In this document: positions 25,484-34,716 of the stretch, one piece after another
Layout: every line of letters starts with the position of its first letter
Position numbering within the stretch: position 1 is the stretch's first letter
DNA from: Mycetocola manganoxydans
GTDB taxonomy: Bacteria > Actinomycetota > Actinomycetes > Actinomycetales > Microbacteriaceae
Direction of reading: 5' to 3'
Assembly (NCBI RefSeq): GCF_003667545.1
Contig: NZ_RCUV01000011.1
Coordinates: 35,398-99,397 of the forward strand
DNA length: 64,000 nt
The notes under the pieces: generated by a model
Databases searched by the model: none
Told to the model about the DNA's origin: nothing
The model's input: the letters and a program-made list of their open reading frames with translations, nothing else
Translations under genes and position numbers: made by a program

Positions 25484-27183
25484 CCACCCTCGTTACAGAG
25501 ATCCGTACGGATGCCGTCGGCGTCGCTCCCACAGGCGACCCCCGTCTTTCCGTCCACAACCTTCACGTGGGCTTCACTCGCGGAGGGGCGTTCCACGAGG
25601 TCGTGAAGGATGTTTCATTCGACCTCCACGCCGGGCAATGCATCGCGATCGTTGGGGAATCCGGGTCGGGTAAGAGCGTCACCGCTCGGTCGATCGTCGG
25701 CCTGACCGGCCGGAACGCCACGGTCGAATCCGCCACGATCAGCCTCGACGGTGAAGACCTCACCACGGTCGGAGAGAAACGCTGGCGGGAGATTCGTGGG
25801 CGCCGGATCGGCTTCATCCTGCAGGATGCTCTCGTCTCACTCGACCCGCTGCGGCCGGTCGGCAAGGAGATCGAGGAAGCTCTTAAGCTTCACGGCTGGG
25901 GTGACCGCTCGAGCCGCAAACGCAAGGTGATCGAACTGCTCGACTCGGTCGGTGTTCCCCACCCCGAGCTGCGTGCACGCCAGCGACCGGATGAGCTCTC
26001 GGGAGGTCTCCGCCAGCGGGCGCTCATCGCATCCGCTCTCGCTCTCGATCCCGAAATCATCATCGCCGACGAACCCACGACGGCGCTCGACGTGACCGTG
26101 CAGGCGCAAGTGCTGTCGCTGCTCGACGACACGAAGAGTCGCGGGGTGTCGATCATCCTGATCAGCCACGACCTCTCGGTTGTTGCGCACCTCGCCGACC
26201 ACATTCTCGTGATGAAGGGGGGAGTGGTGGTGGAGAGCGGGCCGGCGCAGCAGGTGCTCACGCGACCAGAACACGAATACACGAAAAGCCTCATCGGTGC
26301 CGTCCCCAGTGAGCACACCCGCGGTCGACGACTCGGACCCGAGCTCGACATCGTCGCCACCGCGCATCCGACCCGATTTGCCGAGGAGTTCGCCGACTAC
26401 ACCGGCCCCGTGCTCGAGGCGAGAAACCTTGTGAAACGGTTCCGGTCGCCGGATGGAAGCGTCTCGACCGCAGTGAACGACGTGTCGTTCGAGCTTCAGC
26501 CGGGAACGACGCTCGGCATCGTGGGGGAGTCCGGCTCGGGCAAGAGCACCACCGCGCGAATCGCGCTCGCTCTCACCGGTGCCGATGAAGGGTCTGTGAC
26601 GTTGCTCGGGCGGGAGTGGTCGTCGATTCGGGAGAGCCAACGACGCCCGCTGCGCAAGCGGATCTCGGTGGTCTACCAGGACCCGCTCAGTTCGTTCGAT
26701 CCGCGCTGGAACACCGAACGCATCCTGCTCGACGCGGTCACCGACGAAGAGCCCAGCACGCTCGCCGAGAAGAAGGCGCGCGTGCGTGAGCTCCTTGCTC
26801 AGGTCGGGCTGACGGATGCTGTTCTGCCGCGTTTTCCGCTACAACTGTCGGGCGGTCAGCGTCAGCGGGTCGCGATCGCCCGCGCGTTGGCGCCATCGCC
26901 ATCGGTGATCGTGCTCGACGAAGCGGTGTCGGCGCTCGACGTATCGATCCAGGCGCAGATCCTCGATTTGCTCGTCGAGCTGCAGAAGCAGATCGGCCTC
27001 AGCTACCTGTTCATCTCCCACGATCTGGGAGTGATCAGCCACATCAGCGACACCGTGCTCGTCATGAAGGACGGCGCCGTGGTGGAACGCGGAACCGCCG
27101 ATGACGTGTTCAACCGCCCGCAGCATCCGTACACCCAGCAGCTCGTCGGTTCACTGCCGACCCTCGACCAGGAGATCCCATGA
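25480..27183 (+). CDS. Fused double ABC transporter ATPase (DppD-DppF type)
   Basis: 567 residues carrying two complete ATP-binding cassettes in one chain. Walker A is GESGSGKS in both halves (about 63-70 and 350-357), the signatures are LSGGLRQRALIA and LSGGQRQRVAIA, and Walker B is IIADEPTT and IVLDEAVS. Fused ATPases of this kind power family 5 importers. It is coupled by overlapping ATGA junctions to the genes before and after. Confidence 0.94.
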   Translation: MTTLVTEIRTDAVGVAPTGDPRLSVHNLHVGFTRGGAFHEVVKDVSFDLHAGQCIAIVGESGSGKSVTARSIVGLTGRNATVESATISLDGEDLTTVGEKRWREIRGRRIGFILQDALVSLDPLRPVGKEIEEALKLHGWGDRSSRKRKVIELLDSVGVPHPELRARQRPDELSGGLRQRALIASALALDPEIIIADEPTTALDVTVQAQVLSLLDDTKSRGVSIILISHDLSVVAHLADHILVMKGGVVVESGPAQQVLTRPEHEYTKSLIGAVPSEHTRGRRLGPELDIVATAHPTRFAEEFADYTGPVLEARNLVKRFRSPDGSVSTAVNDVSFELQPGTTLGIVGESGSGKSTTARIALALTGADEGSVTLLGREWSSIRESQRRPLRKRISVVYQDPLSSFDPRWNTERILLDAVTDEEPSTLAEKKARVRELLAQVGLTDAVLPRFPLQLSGGQRQRVAIARALAPSPSVIVLDEAVSALDVSIQAQILDLLVELQKQIGLSYLFISHDLGVISHISDTVLVMKDGAVVERGTADDVFNRPQHPYTQQLVGSLPTLDQEIP

Positions 27184-28577
27184 CCACACCACTTCACTTC
27201 AACGCGTTCGTGATGAACACCGGATCGCACATTCACCACGGCCAGTGGCGCCGCCCGGATGCCCGGCAGACCGAGTTCAACGACGTGCAGACCTGGATCC
27301 ACCTCGCAAAACTGCTCGAGGCCGCCAAGTTCGACGCGATGTTCTTCGCCGACGTCACCGGGTTGTACGGGGATTCGGATGCCGACTTCGACGTCTACGT
27401 GCACGAGGGCCTGCAGATTCCGAGCAACGACCCGACCGTGCTGCTGAGCGCGCTCGCGGTCAACACCGAGCATCTCGGACTCGCGTTGACCTCCAACGTC
27501 GTGCAGAGCCATCCGTTCCACTTCGCGCGGCAGGTATCGACGCTCGACCACATCTCGAACGGCCGGATCGCATGGAACGTCGTCACCGGGATGCAGAACA
27601 ACGGCGCGCGGAACTTCGGCCAGGCACAGCTCACCGACCACAACGAGCGGTATGAGTGGGCAGAAGAGTACGTCGACGTCACCTACAAGCTGTGGGAGGG
27701 CTCGTGGGACGAGGGCGCGCTGCTCAAGGACAAGGAAGGATCGTCGTTCTCGGACCCGTCCAAGATTCACAAGATCTACCACGAGGGCAAGCGGTACAGC
27801 GTGGAAGGGCCACACCTTCCATCGCCATCGCCGCAGCGCACACCGGTGCTCTACCAGGCCGGGTCATCGGCATCCGGTCGGGGCTTCGCCGCACGCAACG
27901 CCGAAGCGGTCTTTCTCATCGCACCGAGCCCGGCCGTCGCTGCCGAGCAGATCTCGGAGACGCGGGCGCTCGCCGTTTCGCACGGCCGGAACGCCGACGA
28001 CATCAAGTTCTTCCAGGGCCTCAGCTTCGTCATCGGAGACACCGAAGAAGAGGCACAGGCCAAAGCGCTCGAGTATGAGAAGTACGTGAGCGTCGACGGA
28101 TACCTCGCGCACATGGCCGTGGTCGACAAGACCGGGCGCGTCTATGACCCGTCGACACCGCTCAAGGACGTCGACACCAACGGAGCCCGCGGATTTCTCG
28201 AGTGGACCTCGCGCTACATCACCGACAGGGAACCCGTGGTTGGCGACCTCGGAATCCTGCAGGCGCGCAACACGCGCATTGTGGGAACGCCCGAGTCGAT
28301 CGCCGACCAGATCGAAGTGTGGCAGGCGGCCGGGATCGACGGCGTCAACGTGATCAACTGGGTGATCCCCGGGTCGTTCGAGGAGTTCGCAGACAAGGTA
28401 CTGCCGGTGCTTCGCGCCCGCGGTCTCGCCCAGTCGTCGTATGCGGAAGGTCCGCTGCGGCAGAAGCTGTTCGGATCGCCTCGGCTCAACGAGCGGCACC
28501 CGGCGGCGAAGTACCGTGGGGCATTCGCGACGAATGCTGATGTCGTCGAGCAGTCGGAGCCGCAACTGGTTGAGTAG
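27180..28577 (+). CDS. NtaA/DmoA-family FMN-dependent monooxygenase
   Basis: Bacterial-luciferase-like oxygenase of 465 residues, last in the importer operon. Family motifs are SHPFHFARQVSTLDHISNGR, IAWNVVTGMQNNGARNFG and the PVLYQAGSSASGRGFAARNA flavin/phosphate-binding segment. Relatives cleave aminopolycarboxylates, dimethyl sulfide, dibenzothiophene sulfone or similar compounds with reduced FMN. No flavin reductase is encoded beside it, so that partner must come from elsewhere. The imported compound is unknown. Confidence 0.92.
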   Translation: MTTPLHFNAFVMNTGSHIHHGQWRRPDARQTEFNDVQTWIHLAKLLEAAKFDAMFFADVTGLYGDSDADFDVYVHEGLQIPSNDPTVLLSALAVNTEHLGLALTSNVVQSHPFHFARQVSTLDHISNGRIAWNVVTGMQNNGARNFGQAQLTDHNERYEWAEEYVDVTYKLWEGSWDEGALLKDKEGSSFSDPSKIHKIYHEGKRYSVEGPHLPSPSPQRTPVLYQAGSSASGRGFAARNAEAVFLIAPSPAVAAEQISETRALAVSHGRNADDIKFFQGLSFVIGDTEEEAQAKALEYEKYVSVDGYLAHMAVVDKTGRVYDPSTPLKDVDTNGARGFLEWTSRYITDREPVVGDLGILQARNTRIVGTPESIADQIEVWQAAGIDGVNVINWVIPGSFEEFADKVLPVLRARGLAQSSYAEGPLRQKLFGSPRLNERHPAAKYRGAFATNADVVEQSEPQLVE

Positions 28578-28631
28578 CGGAGGGCGCGGTCAGTAGCCTT
28601 CTCAGTACGCTCTGGAGAGAAGGGACTGCCC

Positions 28632-29273
28632 ATGCGCCAGATCGTTGAGAACGTCTTCCAGCTCGAGAAGTCCGAAGGCGCGAACGGGTACGTCGTTCGT
28701 GGCGAGAACCGGACCGCCGTGATCGACCCGGGGATGGCATCCGCATTCGATGCTCTCCTGGCCGAATTGCAGGAGGGTGAGCCGGTCACCGACATCCTTT
28801 TGACCCACTACGACTTCGATCACTCGCAGGTGGTGAAGCGGCTGCAGCAGACCCTGCAGGTACCGGTCTGGATCAGCACAGCGGATGCCGCGATCCTCCG
28901 CGGCGAGGCAGCCCCGCCCACGCGGTTTCGTCGCTTTCTCAACCGGGTGGCGCCGGTCGACTATCCCGATGGTGTCGTCGAGATCACAGGCACGCTCGAG
29001 GTGTTCCCTGGGCTCTTCGCGTTTCCGACCCCCGGACATACTCCCGGTCACCTCGGTTTTCGGTGGCGCGATGTTCTCTTCACAGGGGATGCCGTCACCG
29101 TCACGAAAGAGGGCGACATGCGGCAGTTCTTCCGGCCGGTGATCAGCGACAGGGCGATGGCGCGGACGACCGAGCGGTTGTTGCGCGAACGGATTGCTGC
29201 CGAGGGGATCGAGTGGTTGTGCACTGGGCACAATCCGCCGACGCGATGGGTGGGTGGCGACGCCGAGTGGTGA
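28632..29273 (+). CDS. Metallo-beta-lactamase-fold hydrolase
   Basis: 213 residues. Metal ligands are H59, D61, D63 and H64 (THYDFDH), a histidine in PTPGHTPGH (about 139), D152 in FTGDAV and a histidine in CTGHNPP (about 201). The second motif position is aspartate where most family members have histidine (HxHxDH), a known variant in some lineages. GAAGGGA precedes the ATG. It stands alone, 54 bp after the monooxygenase. Confidence 0.85.
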   Translation: MRQIVENVFQLEKSEGANGYVVRGENRTAVIDPGMASAFDALLAELQEGEPVTDILLTHYDFDHSQVVKRLQQTLQVPVWISTADAAILRGEAAPPTRFRRFLNRVAPVDYPDGVVEITGTLEVFPGLFAFPTPGHTPGHLGFRWRDVLFTGDAVTVTKEGDMRQFFRPVISDRAMARTTERLLRERIAAEGIEWLCTGHNPPTRWVGGDAEW

Positions 29274-29403
29274 CGGGCTGTGGTGTCAGCCGCGGTGGCG
29301 GGCGCAGTGTCGGGCGGTGGCCTCGCGCGGGCACGGGTTTCTTGCTCGGTCGCTTTCGGCTGCTCGCGTTCGTTGCGCGGTCACTTTTGGCTGGAGCCCG
29401 CCG

Positions 29404-29462
29404 TTGCTCGGTCACATTCGGCTGAAACTCGTCGCGATTCTCGACCATTAGTGGCCGAGCAA
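29404..29462. repeat. Family D core, copy 2 (59 bp)
   Basis: TTGCTCGGTCACATTCGGCT pairs with the end GTGGCCGAGCAA. It is enclosed by a second pair of related arms (TCACTTTTGGCTG at about 29381, CCAAAACTGACCGAGCAA at about 29474-29491), making a hairpin inside a hairpin. Confidence 0.85.
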
Positions 29463-29624
29463 CGGGGCAGCGACCAAAACTGACCGAGCAACGCCAACGG
29501 CGGATGCCGGCGGCTCGCGGCCACCGGCATCCGCTGTGGTCTCCGCTCGGGGGCACTTGGTCCCCGCGTGGGCGCTCTCGGTTGGTACCGCCCTTGCTCG
29601 GTCACTTCTGGCTGCTCGCGTTCG

Positions 29625-29683
29625 TTGCTCTGTCACTTTCGGTTGAAACTCATCGCGACTTTCGACCGTTAGTGGCCGAGCAG
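29625..29683. repeat. Family D core, copy 3 (59 bp)
   Basis: TTGCTCTGTCACTTTCGGTT to GTGGCCGAGCAG, again inside an outer pair of arms (TTGCTCGGTCACTTCTGGCT at about 29594, GCCAAAACTGACGGAGCAAC at about 29695). Confidence 0.85.
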
Positions 29684-29739
29684 CGCGGCAACGGCCAAAA
29701 CTGACGGAGCAACGGTGGCAGCGACAGTTTGAGGCACAG

Positions 29740-29771
29740 AAATGGGGCCGCGCGTGTGCCCGGCCCCATTT
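29740..29771 (-). terminator. Terminator of the DUF4190-like gene
   Basis: AAATGGGGCCG pairs perfectly with CGGCCCCATTT around a 10-base loop, 18 bases beyond the stop of the minus-strand gene. Confidence 0.8.
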
Positions 29772-29789
29772 GCTTAGTGCGGTCTGTGC

Positions 29790-30719
29790 TTACTGAGCGG
29801 CGAAGAAGAAGGTGTCTCCTCCGAAGAGGGGCTCAACCGTCCAAGTGCCCTTCACAGCGTCTGCGGTTGGAATGGCAATGACAATGTTCCCTGTTCCGCT
29901 CGCGTCAGGGTAGAGCTCGTTGATCTCCATGAAGAGGGGCGATGGGGCGACAGCCATCGAGTCGGCCTGGCTGTGGGTGGTTCCGGCAGCTGAAACGAAG
30001 CTCACCTGCAGGTCGACCCACGGGGTGCCGGTCTCCGTGCCAATGTAGGTGACCGAGACCGGAACGACTGCGTACTGGAACCCCTCGGGCGCGGCTTCGT
30101 TGAACTGATTGGCGGCAGCAACGATGTCGGTCGCGTCGAGTGTGGGTGCGCCGAGGGTGACCTCGTACGTCGCGCTTCCCATCGATTCCATTTCGATGGT
30201 CGTGCCGATCGGCGCCGGGTTCTCTCGAGTGCCAACTTCCGCCGAAGCGTCTGCCTCCGCCTCTTCTACTGGTGCCTCCGCGGCTTCGTCTCCGCTTTCC
30301 TGAACGCTCGATTTCGGGAGCGCATCGTCAACCGCTGACACGAAGCCGGCAGTGTACGAAATGGCAAGGACGACGGAAAGGATAAGCGCCACAACAGAAA
30401 CAATCAGACCGGCAACACCGGCCTTCTTCGGCTTGTTCTTGCGGGTGATCGCGATGATGCCGAGGATGATGCCGACGGCTGCGAGAACGCCCGTGACGAA
30501 GTTGACCACCGGGATGAAGGCACCGATGAACGCGAAGATTCCGACGACGAGGGCGGCGATCCCCAAACCGTTCCCAGGCTTGGCGGGTGGAGCGGTTGGC
30601 GGGTACTGCATCGACGGGTCTGACCCGCCGGGTGCACCATATGGTGTCGTCGGGGCTCCGGGTGCGCCTGCTGCGGGCGGGTAGGGCGGGGGACTGCTGG
30701 GGTGCTGTGAATCGGACAT
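29790..30719 (-). CDS. DUF4190-like membrane protein with extracytoplasmic domain
   Basis: 309 residues. A Pro/Gly/Tyr-rich cytoplasmic N-terminus (about 1-48) is followed by two or three membrane helices (GLGIAALVVGIFAFIGAFIP; VTGVLAAVGIILGIIAI; IVSVVALILSVVLAISY), then an acidic linker and an immunoglobulin-like C-terminal domain (about 160-309, DUF4352-like) outside the cell. ATG 30719 is preceded at six bases by CAGACT on the same strand, the leaderless pattern. Function unknown. Confidence 0.8.
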   Translation of the reverse strand: MSDSQHPSSPPPYPPAAGAPGAPTTPYGAPGGSDPSMQYPPTAPPAKPGNGLGIAALVVGIFAFIGAFIPVVNFVTGVLAAVGIILGIIAITRKNKPKKAGVAGLIVSVVALILSVVLAISYTAGFVSAVDDALPKSSVQESGDEAAEAPVEEAEADASAEVGTRENPAPIGTTIEMESMGSATYEVTLGAPTLDATDIVAAANQFNEAAPEGFQYAVVPVSVTYIGTETGTPWVDLQVSFVSAAGTTHSQADSMAVAPSPLFMEINELYPDASGTGNIVIAIPTADAVKGTWTVEPLFGGDTFFFAAQ

Positions 30720-31058
30720 GATTCGAGTCTGAACGGCTCCACTGACATTTCCGGCTTGAACTGGGCTTTTTTGAACCCCACCTTCGGGGGTTCCCGCGCC
30801 CCCTTTCGGGGTACTTGGGGCTCCGAGAGCAACGCGAACGACGGATGCCGCGGATCTCGCGCACCGGCATCCGCTCGCGTTTTCACTCGTTGCGGACGAG
30901 TACACCCTGCGCGCCAGGTGAATCCGTCCGCAACGAGTGAATCGGCGGCGGAAGGGTCGACGCGCTTGACCAGCGAAAGAGGAATAGGCGCGCAACACGA
31001 CGCGTTGGGCTGTGGGTCGCCGTGTGGCGGCATCCGCAATAGAAAGGCATCCGCCCGT
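30720..31058. other. Divergent intergenic region
   Basis: 339 bp between the DUF4190-like gene and the old-yellow-enzyme gene. It holds two small C-rich hairpins (about 30774-30820), a CGGATGCCG/CGGCATCCG stem (30842-30873) and family C copy 2. On the minus strand CAGACT (30726-30731) is a -10 candidate for the DUF4190-like gene. Confidence 0.6.
30882..30941. repeat. Family C element, copy 2 (60 bp)
   Basis: The left arm TTCACTCGTTGCGGACG pairs with CGTCCGCAACGAGTGAA almost perfectly. It lies in a divergent gap, so it does not serve as a terminator. Confidence 0.9.
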
Positions 31059-32132
31059 ATGGACCTGTTCTCACCCGTTTCCCTCGGGGATCTCCACCTG
31101 CCGAACCGTGTCGTGATGGCGCCGCTCACCCGCTCGCGCTCCGGCGACGACGGAATCCCGGGCGACATCGTCGTCGAGCACTACGCGCAGCGGGCGAGCC
31201 TCGGCCTGATCATCACCGAGGGTACCTACGTGAGCGCCGAGTCCCAGGCCTTCGTCGGCCAGCCGGGCATCGTCACCCCCGAGCAGATCGAGGGGTGGCG
31301 CCGAGTCGCCGACGCCGTTCACGCCAAGGGCGGACGCATCGTCATGCAGCTCATGCACGGCGGCCGGGTCTCGCACACGGCGATCACCGGCACCGACCGC
31401 ATCGTCGCCCCGAGCGCCATCGCGATCGAGGGCATGGCGCACACGCCGGTCGGCAAGCAGGACTATCCGGTTCCGCACGCGCTCACGCTCGACGAGCTCG
31501 AGACCGTGCGCGATGAGTTCGTCACCGCCGCCAAAAACGCGATCGAAGCAGGACTCGACGGCGTCGAGATGCACAGCGCCAACGGCTACCTGCTGCACGA
31601 ATTCCTGTCGCCCGCGTCGAATGTGCGCGACGACTCCTACGGCGGAACACCCGAGAACCGCGCTCGATTCGTCGCCGAGGTGACCCGCGCGGTCGCGACC
31701 GCTGTCGGGGCCGGCCGGGTCGGCATCCGCATTTCGCCGGAGCACAACATCCAGGGTGCCCTCGAAACGGATGCCGCGGACGTCACCGACACCTACACCG
31801 CGCTCCTCGACGAGCTCGCGCCGCTCGGACTCGCCTACCTCAGCGTCCTCCACCGCGAACCCGCCGGCGAACTCGTGAAGACGCTGCGCGCCCACTTCGG
31901 CGGCGCGCTTGTCACCAACAGCGGTTTCGGCACCGTCACCACGCGCGAGGAAGCCATCGACCTCATCGATGAGGCCCACGCGGATGCCGTCGCAATCGGC
32001 CGGCTCGCACTCGCGAACCCGGACCTGGTCGAGCGTTGGCAGGGTGGGCACGAGGAGAACGAGCCCAACCCGCGCACCTTCTACAGCGACGGCGCCGAGG
32101 GATACACGGACTACCCGCGACTCGTCCTGTAG
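31059..32132 (+). CDS. Old yellow enzyme-type alkene reductase
   Basis: FMN-dependent ene-reductase of 357 residues, cytoplasmic. Motifs are NRVVMAPLTRSRS (about 16-28), MQLMHGGRVSH (about 95-105), EMHSANGYLLHEFLSP (about 169-184), DDSYGG and the flavin-binding end FGTVTTREEA...AIGRLALANPDL. It reduces activated C=C bonds with NADPH; the physiological substrate is unknown. The ATG at 31059 has only a weak AGAAAGG upstream. Confidence 0.93.
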   Translation: MDLFSPVSLGDLHLPNRVVMAPLTRSRSGDDGIPGDIVVEHYAQRASLGLIITEGTYVSAESQAFVGQPGIVTPEQIEGWRRVADAVHAKGGRIVMQLMHGGRVSHTAITGTDRIVAPSAIAIEGMAHTPVGKQDYPVPHALTLDELETVRDEFVTAAKNAIEAGLDGVEMHSANGYLLHEFLSPASNVRDDSYGGTPENRARFVAEVTRAVATAVGAGRVGIRISPEHNIQGALETDAADVTDTYTALLDELAPLGLAYLSVLHREPAGELVKTLRAHFGGALVTNSGFGTVTTREEAIDLIDEAHADAVAIGRLALANPDLVERWQGGHEENEPNPRTFYSDGAEGYTDYPRLVL

Positions 32133-32435
32133 TCCCGGCTGCGCGGGCCAGCCGCCGCTGCCAGCCGCCGCTGAGCCGCGAATTCACTCACCACGGACGG
32201 TTTCACTCGGTACGCCGGGTGAATCCGTCCGTACCGGGTGAAAAGCCGCCGATGGGATGGAGCAAACTCGATACTGCCCGTCCGCACCGGGTGAAAACGC
32301 GCGAAGAGCTGCAGCGTGCGGCAACACCCCGGGAGCGCGCGAGAATAGGAGCCGGGCCGGTTCCGCCAGTATTGGTGCAGGCCACGACCTGCTGCGGCGA
32401 GGAACCCCCGGCCCCATTTTCGCGAAAGAGATCCC
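32133..32435. other. Intergenic region with family C element and half element
   Basis: 303 bp before the sugar importer. Family C copy 3 is followed by a lone right arm (CCCGTCCGCACCGGGTGAA, 32275-32293). No regulator gene and no clear operator were seen for the importer. Confidence 0.65.
32182..32241. repeat. Family C element, copy 3 (60 bp)
   Basis: TTCACTCACCACGGACGG to CCGTCCGTACCGGGTGAA with inner stem CACTCGGTACGCCGGGTG. Confidence 0.9.
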
Positions 32436-33791
32436 ATGAGAAGCTTCACCCGGCCGGCATCCGTTGTAGTGGGCGTCGCCCTCACGGTCACGCTCGTGTC
32501 GTGCGCCCCCGGCACCGGCCAGGGCAACGCACCCGAGCCGCAGAGCACCGAGATCAGCACCGACATCTCGGGCGTCGACGACATGACGCTCACCGTCTGG
32601 GATCAGGAAGTCCGCGGCGCCCAGAACGAGCAGATCGAACAGCTCAACGCGGCTTTCGAGGAGAGGTACCCGAACATCACCATCGAGCGCAACTCTCAGG
32701 CGTTCGACGACCTCAACACGACCCTGCGCCTCGCACTCACCGACAACGACGCGCCGGATGTCGTCCAGGCCAACAATGCCCGCAACACGATGGGTGCATT
32801 CGTCGCCGCCGACCAGTTGCGCCCGCTCGATGACTACGCGGATGCCTACGGCTGGTTCGACCGGTACCCCGCGTCGATCCTGCAGTACTCCACCTACAGC
32901 GACGACGCCACGGTGTTCGGTGAGGGGGAACTGTACGGCCTCCCGCAGACCGGCGAGATCGTCGGCGTCTTCTATTCCAAGAGCAAGCTCGAGGAACTCG
33001 GTCTCGAGGTTCCCTCCGACTGGGCCGCGTTCGACGAGGCGCTCGCCACCGCCAAGAGTGCGGGCGAGATTCCCCTGCAGCTCGGCAACATCGAGCAGTG
33101 GCCGGCCGCGCACGTGTTCGGTCCGCTCCAGGGCAACACCGTCGACGTCGCCGACGTCACCCGGCTCGGACTCGGCAATGCTGGCGCCAGCTGGACGACC
33201 CCGGAGAACGAGCAAGCGGCCGCCGCGCTTCAGGGGTGGGCAACCGACGGCTACTTCAACGACGGCGCCAACGGCACCGACTACGACGCCGCCTGGCAGG
33301 CACTCGCCGCAGGTAACGGCGTCTTCCTGCTCGGCGGATCCTGGCTCGCCGCCGACCTCGCGGACGCGATGGGCGACGACCTCGGATTCTTCCTCCCCGA
33401 AACGGATGCCGGAACCCTCGCCACCACCGGCGGCACCGGTGTGCCGTTCACGATCACGTCGGCAGCCGAGAACACGGACGTCGCCGCGGCCTACATCGAC
33501 TTCCTCACCAGTGATGCCGCGATGGAGATTCTCGCCGAAACCGGCAACCTCCCGGTGAACCGCACGGCGGAACTCGCGCCGGATTCCGGCGTTCTCGCCG
33601 ACGTCTACACCGCCTTCGACGCCGTGACTCAGGGCGGCAGCCTGCTCCCGTACCTCGACTACGCCACCCCGACCTTCGGCGAAACGATCGGGTCAGCACT
33701 GCAGGACCTCCTCGAGGGTCGCACCACCCCGAAACAGTTCACTGAAGCCCTCGAAGCCGACTACGCGGAGTTCATCGACTCGAATGGCTGA
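32436..33791 (+). CDS. Sugar ABC transporter substrate-binding lipoprotein (family 1)
   Basis: 451 residues. Signal peptide with lipobox VSC (cysteine about residue 23), then a family 1 solute-binding fold: LTVWDQEVRGAQNEQIEQLN, EERYPNITIE, DAPDVVQANNARNT and the hinge-proximal YGLPQTGEIVGVFYSKSKLE. It captures an oligosaccharide or sugar outside the cell. It is first in a three-gene importer operon without an ATPase, so a shared MsiK-type ATPase is expected elsewhere. GAAAGAG precedes the ATG. Confidence 0.9.
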   Translation: MRSFTRPASVVVGVALTVTLVSCAPGTGQGNAPEPQSTEISTDISGVDDMTLTVWDQEVRGAQNEQIEQLNAAFEERYPNITIERNSQAFDDLNTTLRLALTDNDAPDVVQANNARNTMGAFVAADQLRPLDDYADAYGWFDRYPASILQYSTYSDDATVFGEGELYGLPQTGEIVGVFYSKSKLEELGLEVPSDWAAFDEALATAKSAGEIPLQLGNIEQWPAAHVFGPLQGNTVDVADVTRLGLGNAGASWTTPENEQAAAALQGWATDGYFNDGANGTDYDAAWQALAAGNGVFLLGGSWLAADLADAMGDDLGFFLPETDAGTLATTGGTGVPFTITSAAENTDVAAAYIDFLTSDAAMEILAETGNLPVNRTAELAPDSGVLADVYTAFDAVTQGGSLLPYLDYATPTFGETIGSALQDLLEGRTTPKQFTEALEADYAEFIDSNG

Positions 33792-34716
33792 TGTCGCGAC
33801 GGCGGGCAGGGGAGCGGCGACCCGCCGTGGTCGGGGCGCCGCGCGGCATCCCGGCCGACTGGGGCGTGCCTGGATTCCGTATGCCTACCTCGCGCCGGCG
33901 CTGCTGCTGTACGGGCTGTTTCTTCTCGTGCCGCTCGTGCGCGCCGGGCAGTTCTCGTTCTTCGAATGGGACGGGCTCGGCGCCTCGGCCTTCGTCGGCT
34001 TCGACAACTACCTCGCCGTGGTGCAGGACGAACGGCTTCGTGACGCCTTCGGCCACGCGCTCGTGCTCGTGTTCTTCTATGCGGTGCTACCCCTCGCCAT
34101 CGGACTCGTTCTCGCCGCCCTGCTGACCAGGGCGAAGGTGCGGGGGATCGGTTTCTTCCGCACGATCATCTTCCTGCCGCAGGTGATCGCGATGGTCGTC
34201 GTCGCCGTGACCTGGCGGCAGATCTACGCGCCCGACGGTCCGCTCAACGGCCTCCTGCGCCTGCTCGGTCTCGACGCGCTCACCACCGCGTGGCTCGGCG
34301 ACTACACCTGGACCCTCCCTGCGGTCGGGCTCATCGGCACCTGGGTGTCGACGGGACTCGTCACCGTTTTGCTCATCGCCGGTATGACCCGCGTCCCTGG
34401 CGAACTCTACGAGGCCGTGCGCCTCGACGGCGCGGGCCCGGTCCGTGAGTTTTTCGCGATCACCCTGCCCGCGATCCGGGGCGAGATCACCGTCGCCCTC
34501 ACGCTCACCATCGTCGCCGCGCTCAAGACGTTCGACCTCGTCTACGTCACCACCGGTGGCGGCCCGGGGACGTCCACAACTGTGCCGAGCTACGAGGTCT
34601 ACCGCCGTGCGTTCGAGCTCGGCCAGGTCGGCGAGGCCGCCGCGATCGGCATCGTGCTGACGATCCTCGTCTTCGGCATCACCGCCGTCGTCAACCGGAT
34701 CGGCGACCGCTCATGA
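33784..34716 (+). CDS. Sugar ABC transporter permease (MalF type)
   Basis: 310 residues with six membrane helices and the EAA coupling loop LYEAVRLDGAGPVREFFAIT. The N-terminus is basic. It overlaps the binding-protein gene by 8 bp and the next permease by 4 bp. Forms the channel with the MalG-type subunit. Confidence 0.92.
   Translation: MADVATAGRGAATRRGRGAARHPGRLGRAWIPYAYLAPALLLYGLFLLVPLVRAGQFSFFEWDGLGASAFVGFDNYLAVVQDERLRDAFGHALVLVFFYAVLPLAIGLVLAALLTRAKVRGIGFFRTIIFLPQVIAMVVVAVTWRQIYAPDGPLNGLLRLLGLDALTTAWLGDYTWTLPAVGLIGTWVSTGLVTVLLIAGMTRVPGELYEAVRLDGAGPVREFFAITLPAIRGEITVALTLTIVAALKTFDLVYVTTGGGPGTSTTVPSYEVYRRAFELGQVGEAAAIGIVLTILVFGITAVVNRIGDRS

Larger units (their letters stand above)
29274..29789. 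other. Convergent intergenic region rich in family D repeats
   Basis: The 516-bp gap contains two nested family D repeats (outer spans about 29369-29494 and 29593-29715), a GCGGATGCCGG/CCGGCATCCGC stem (29500-29534) and a terminator. Frames here are repeat-derived; I see no gene. Confidence 0.75.

Noticed and set aside
28569..28577. GGTTGAGTAG at the end of the monooxygenase gene as another family H repeat
   Set aside because: Only the TTGAG core is shared and the remainder of the 17-mer is absent.
28803..28818. Missing second histidine in the metallo-beta-lactamase motif as a sign of an inactive enzyme
   Set aside because: HxDxDH is a known variant of the motif, and all other metal ligands are present.
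30774..30820. C-rich double hairpin after a run of six T as a terminator
   Set aside because: The T-run precedes the stem on the plus strand and becomes an A-run on the minus strand, so it has the wrong order for either direction.
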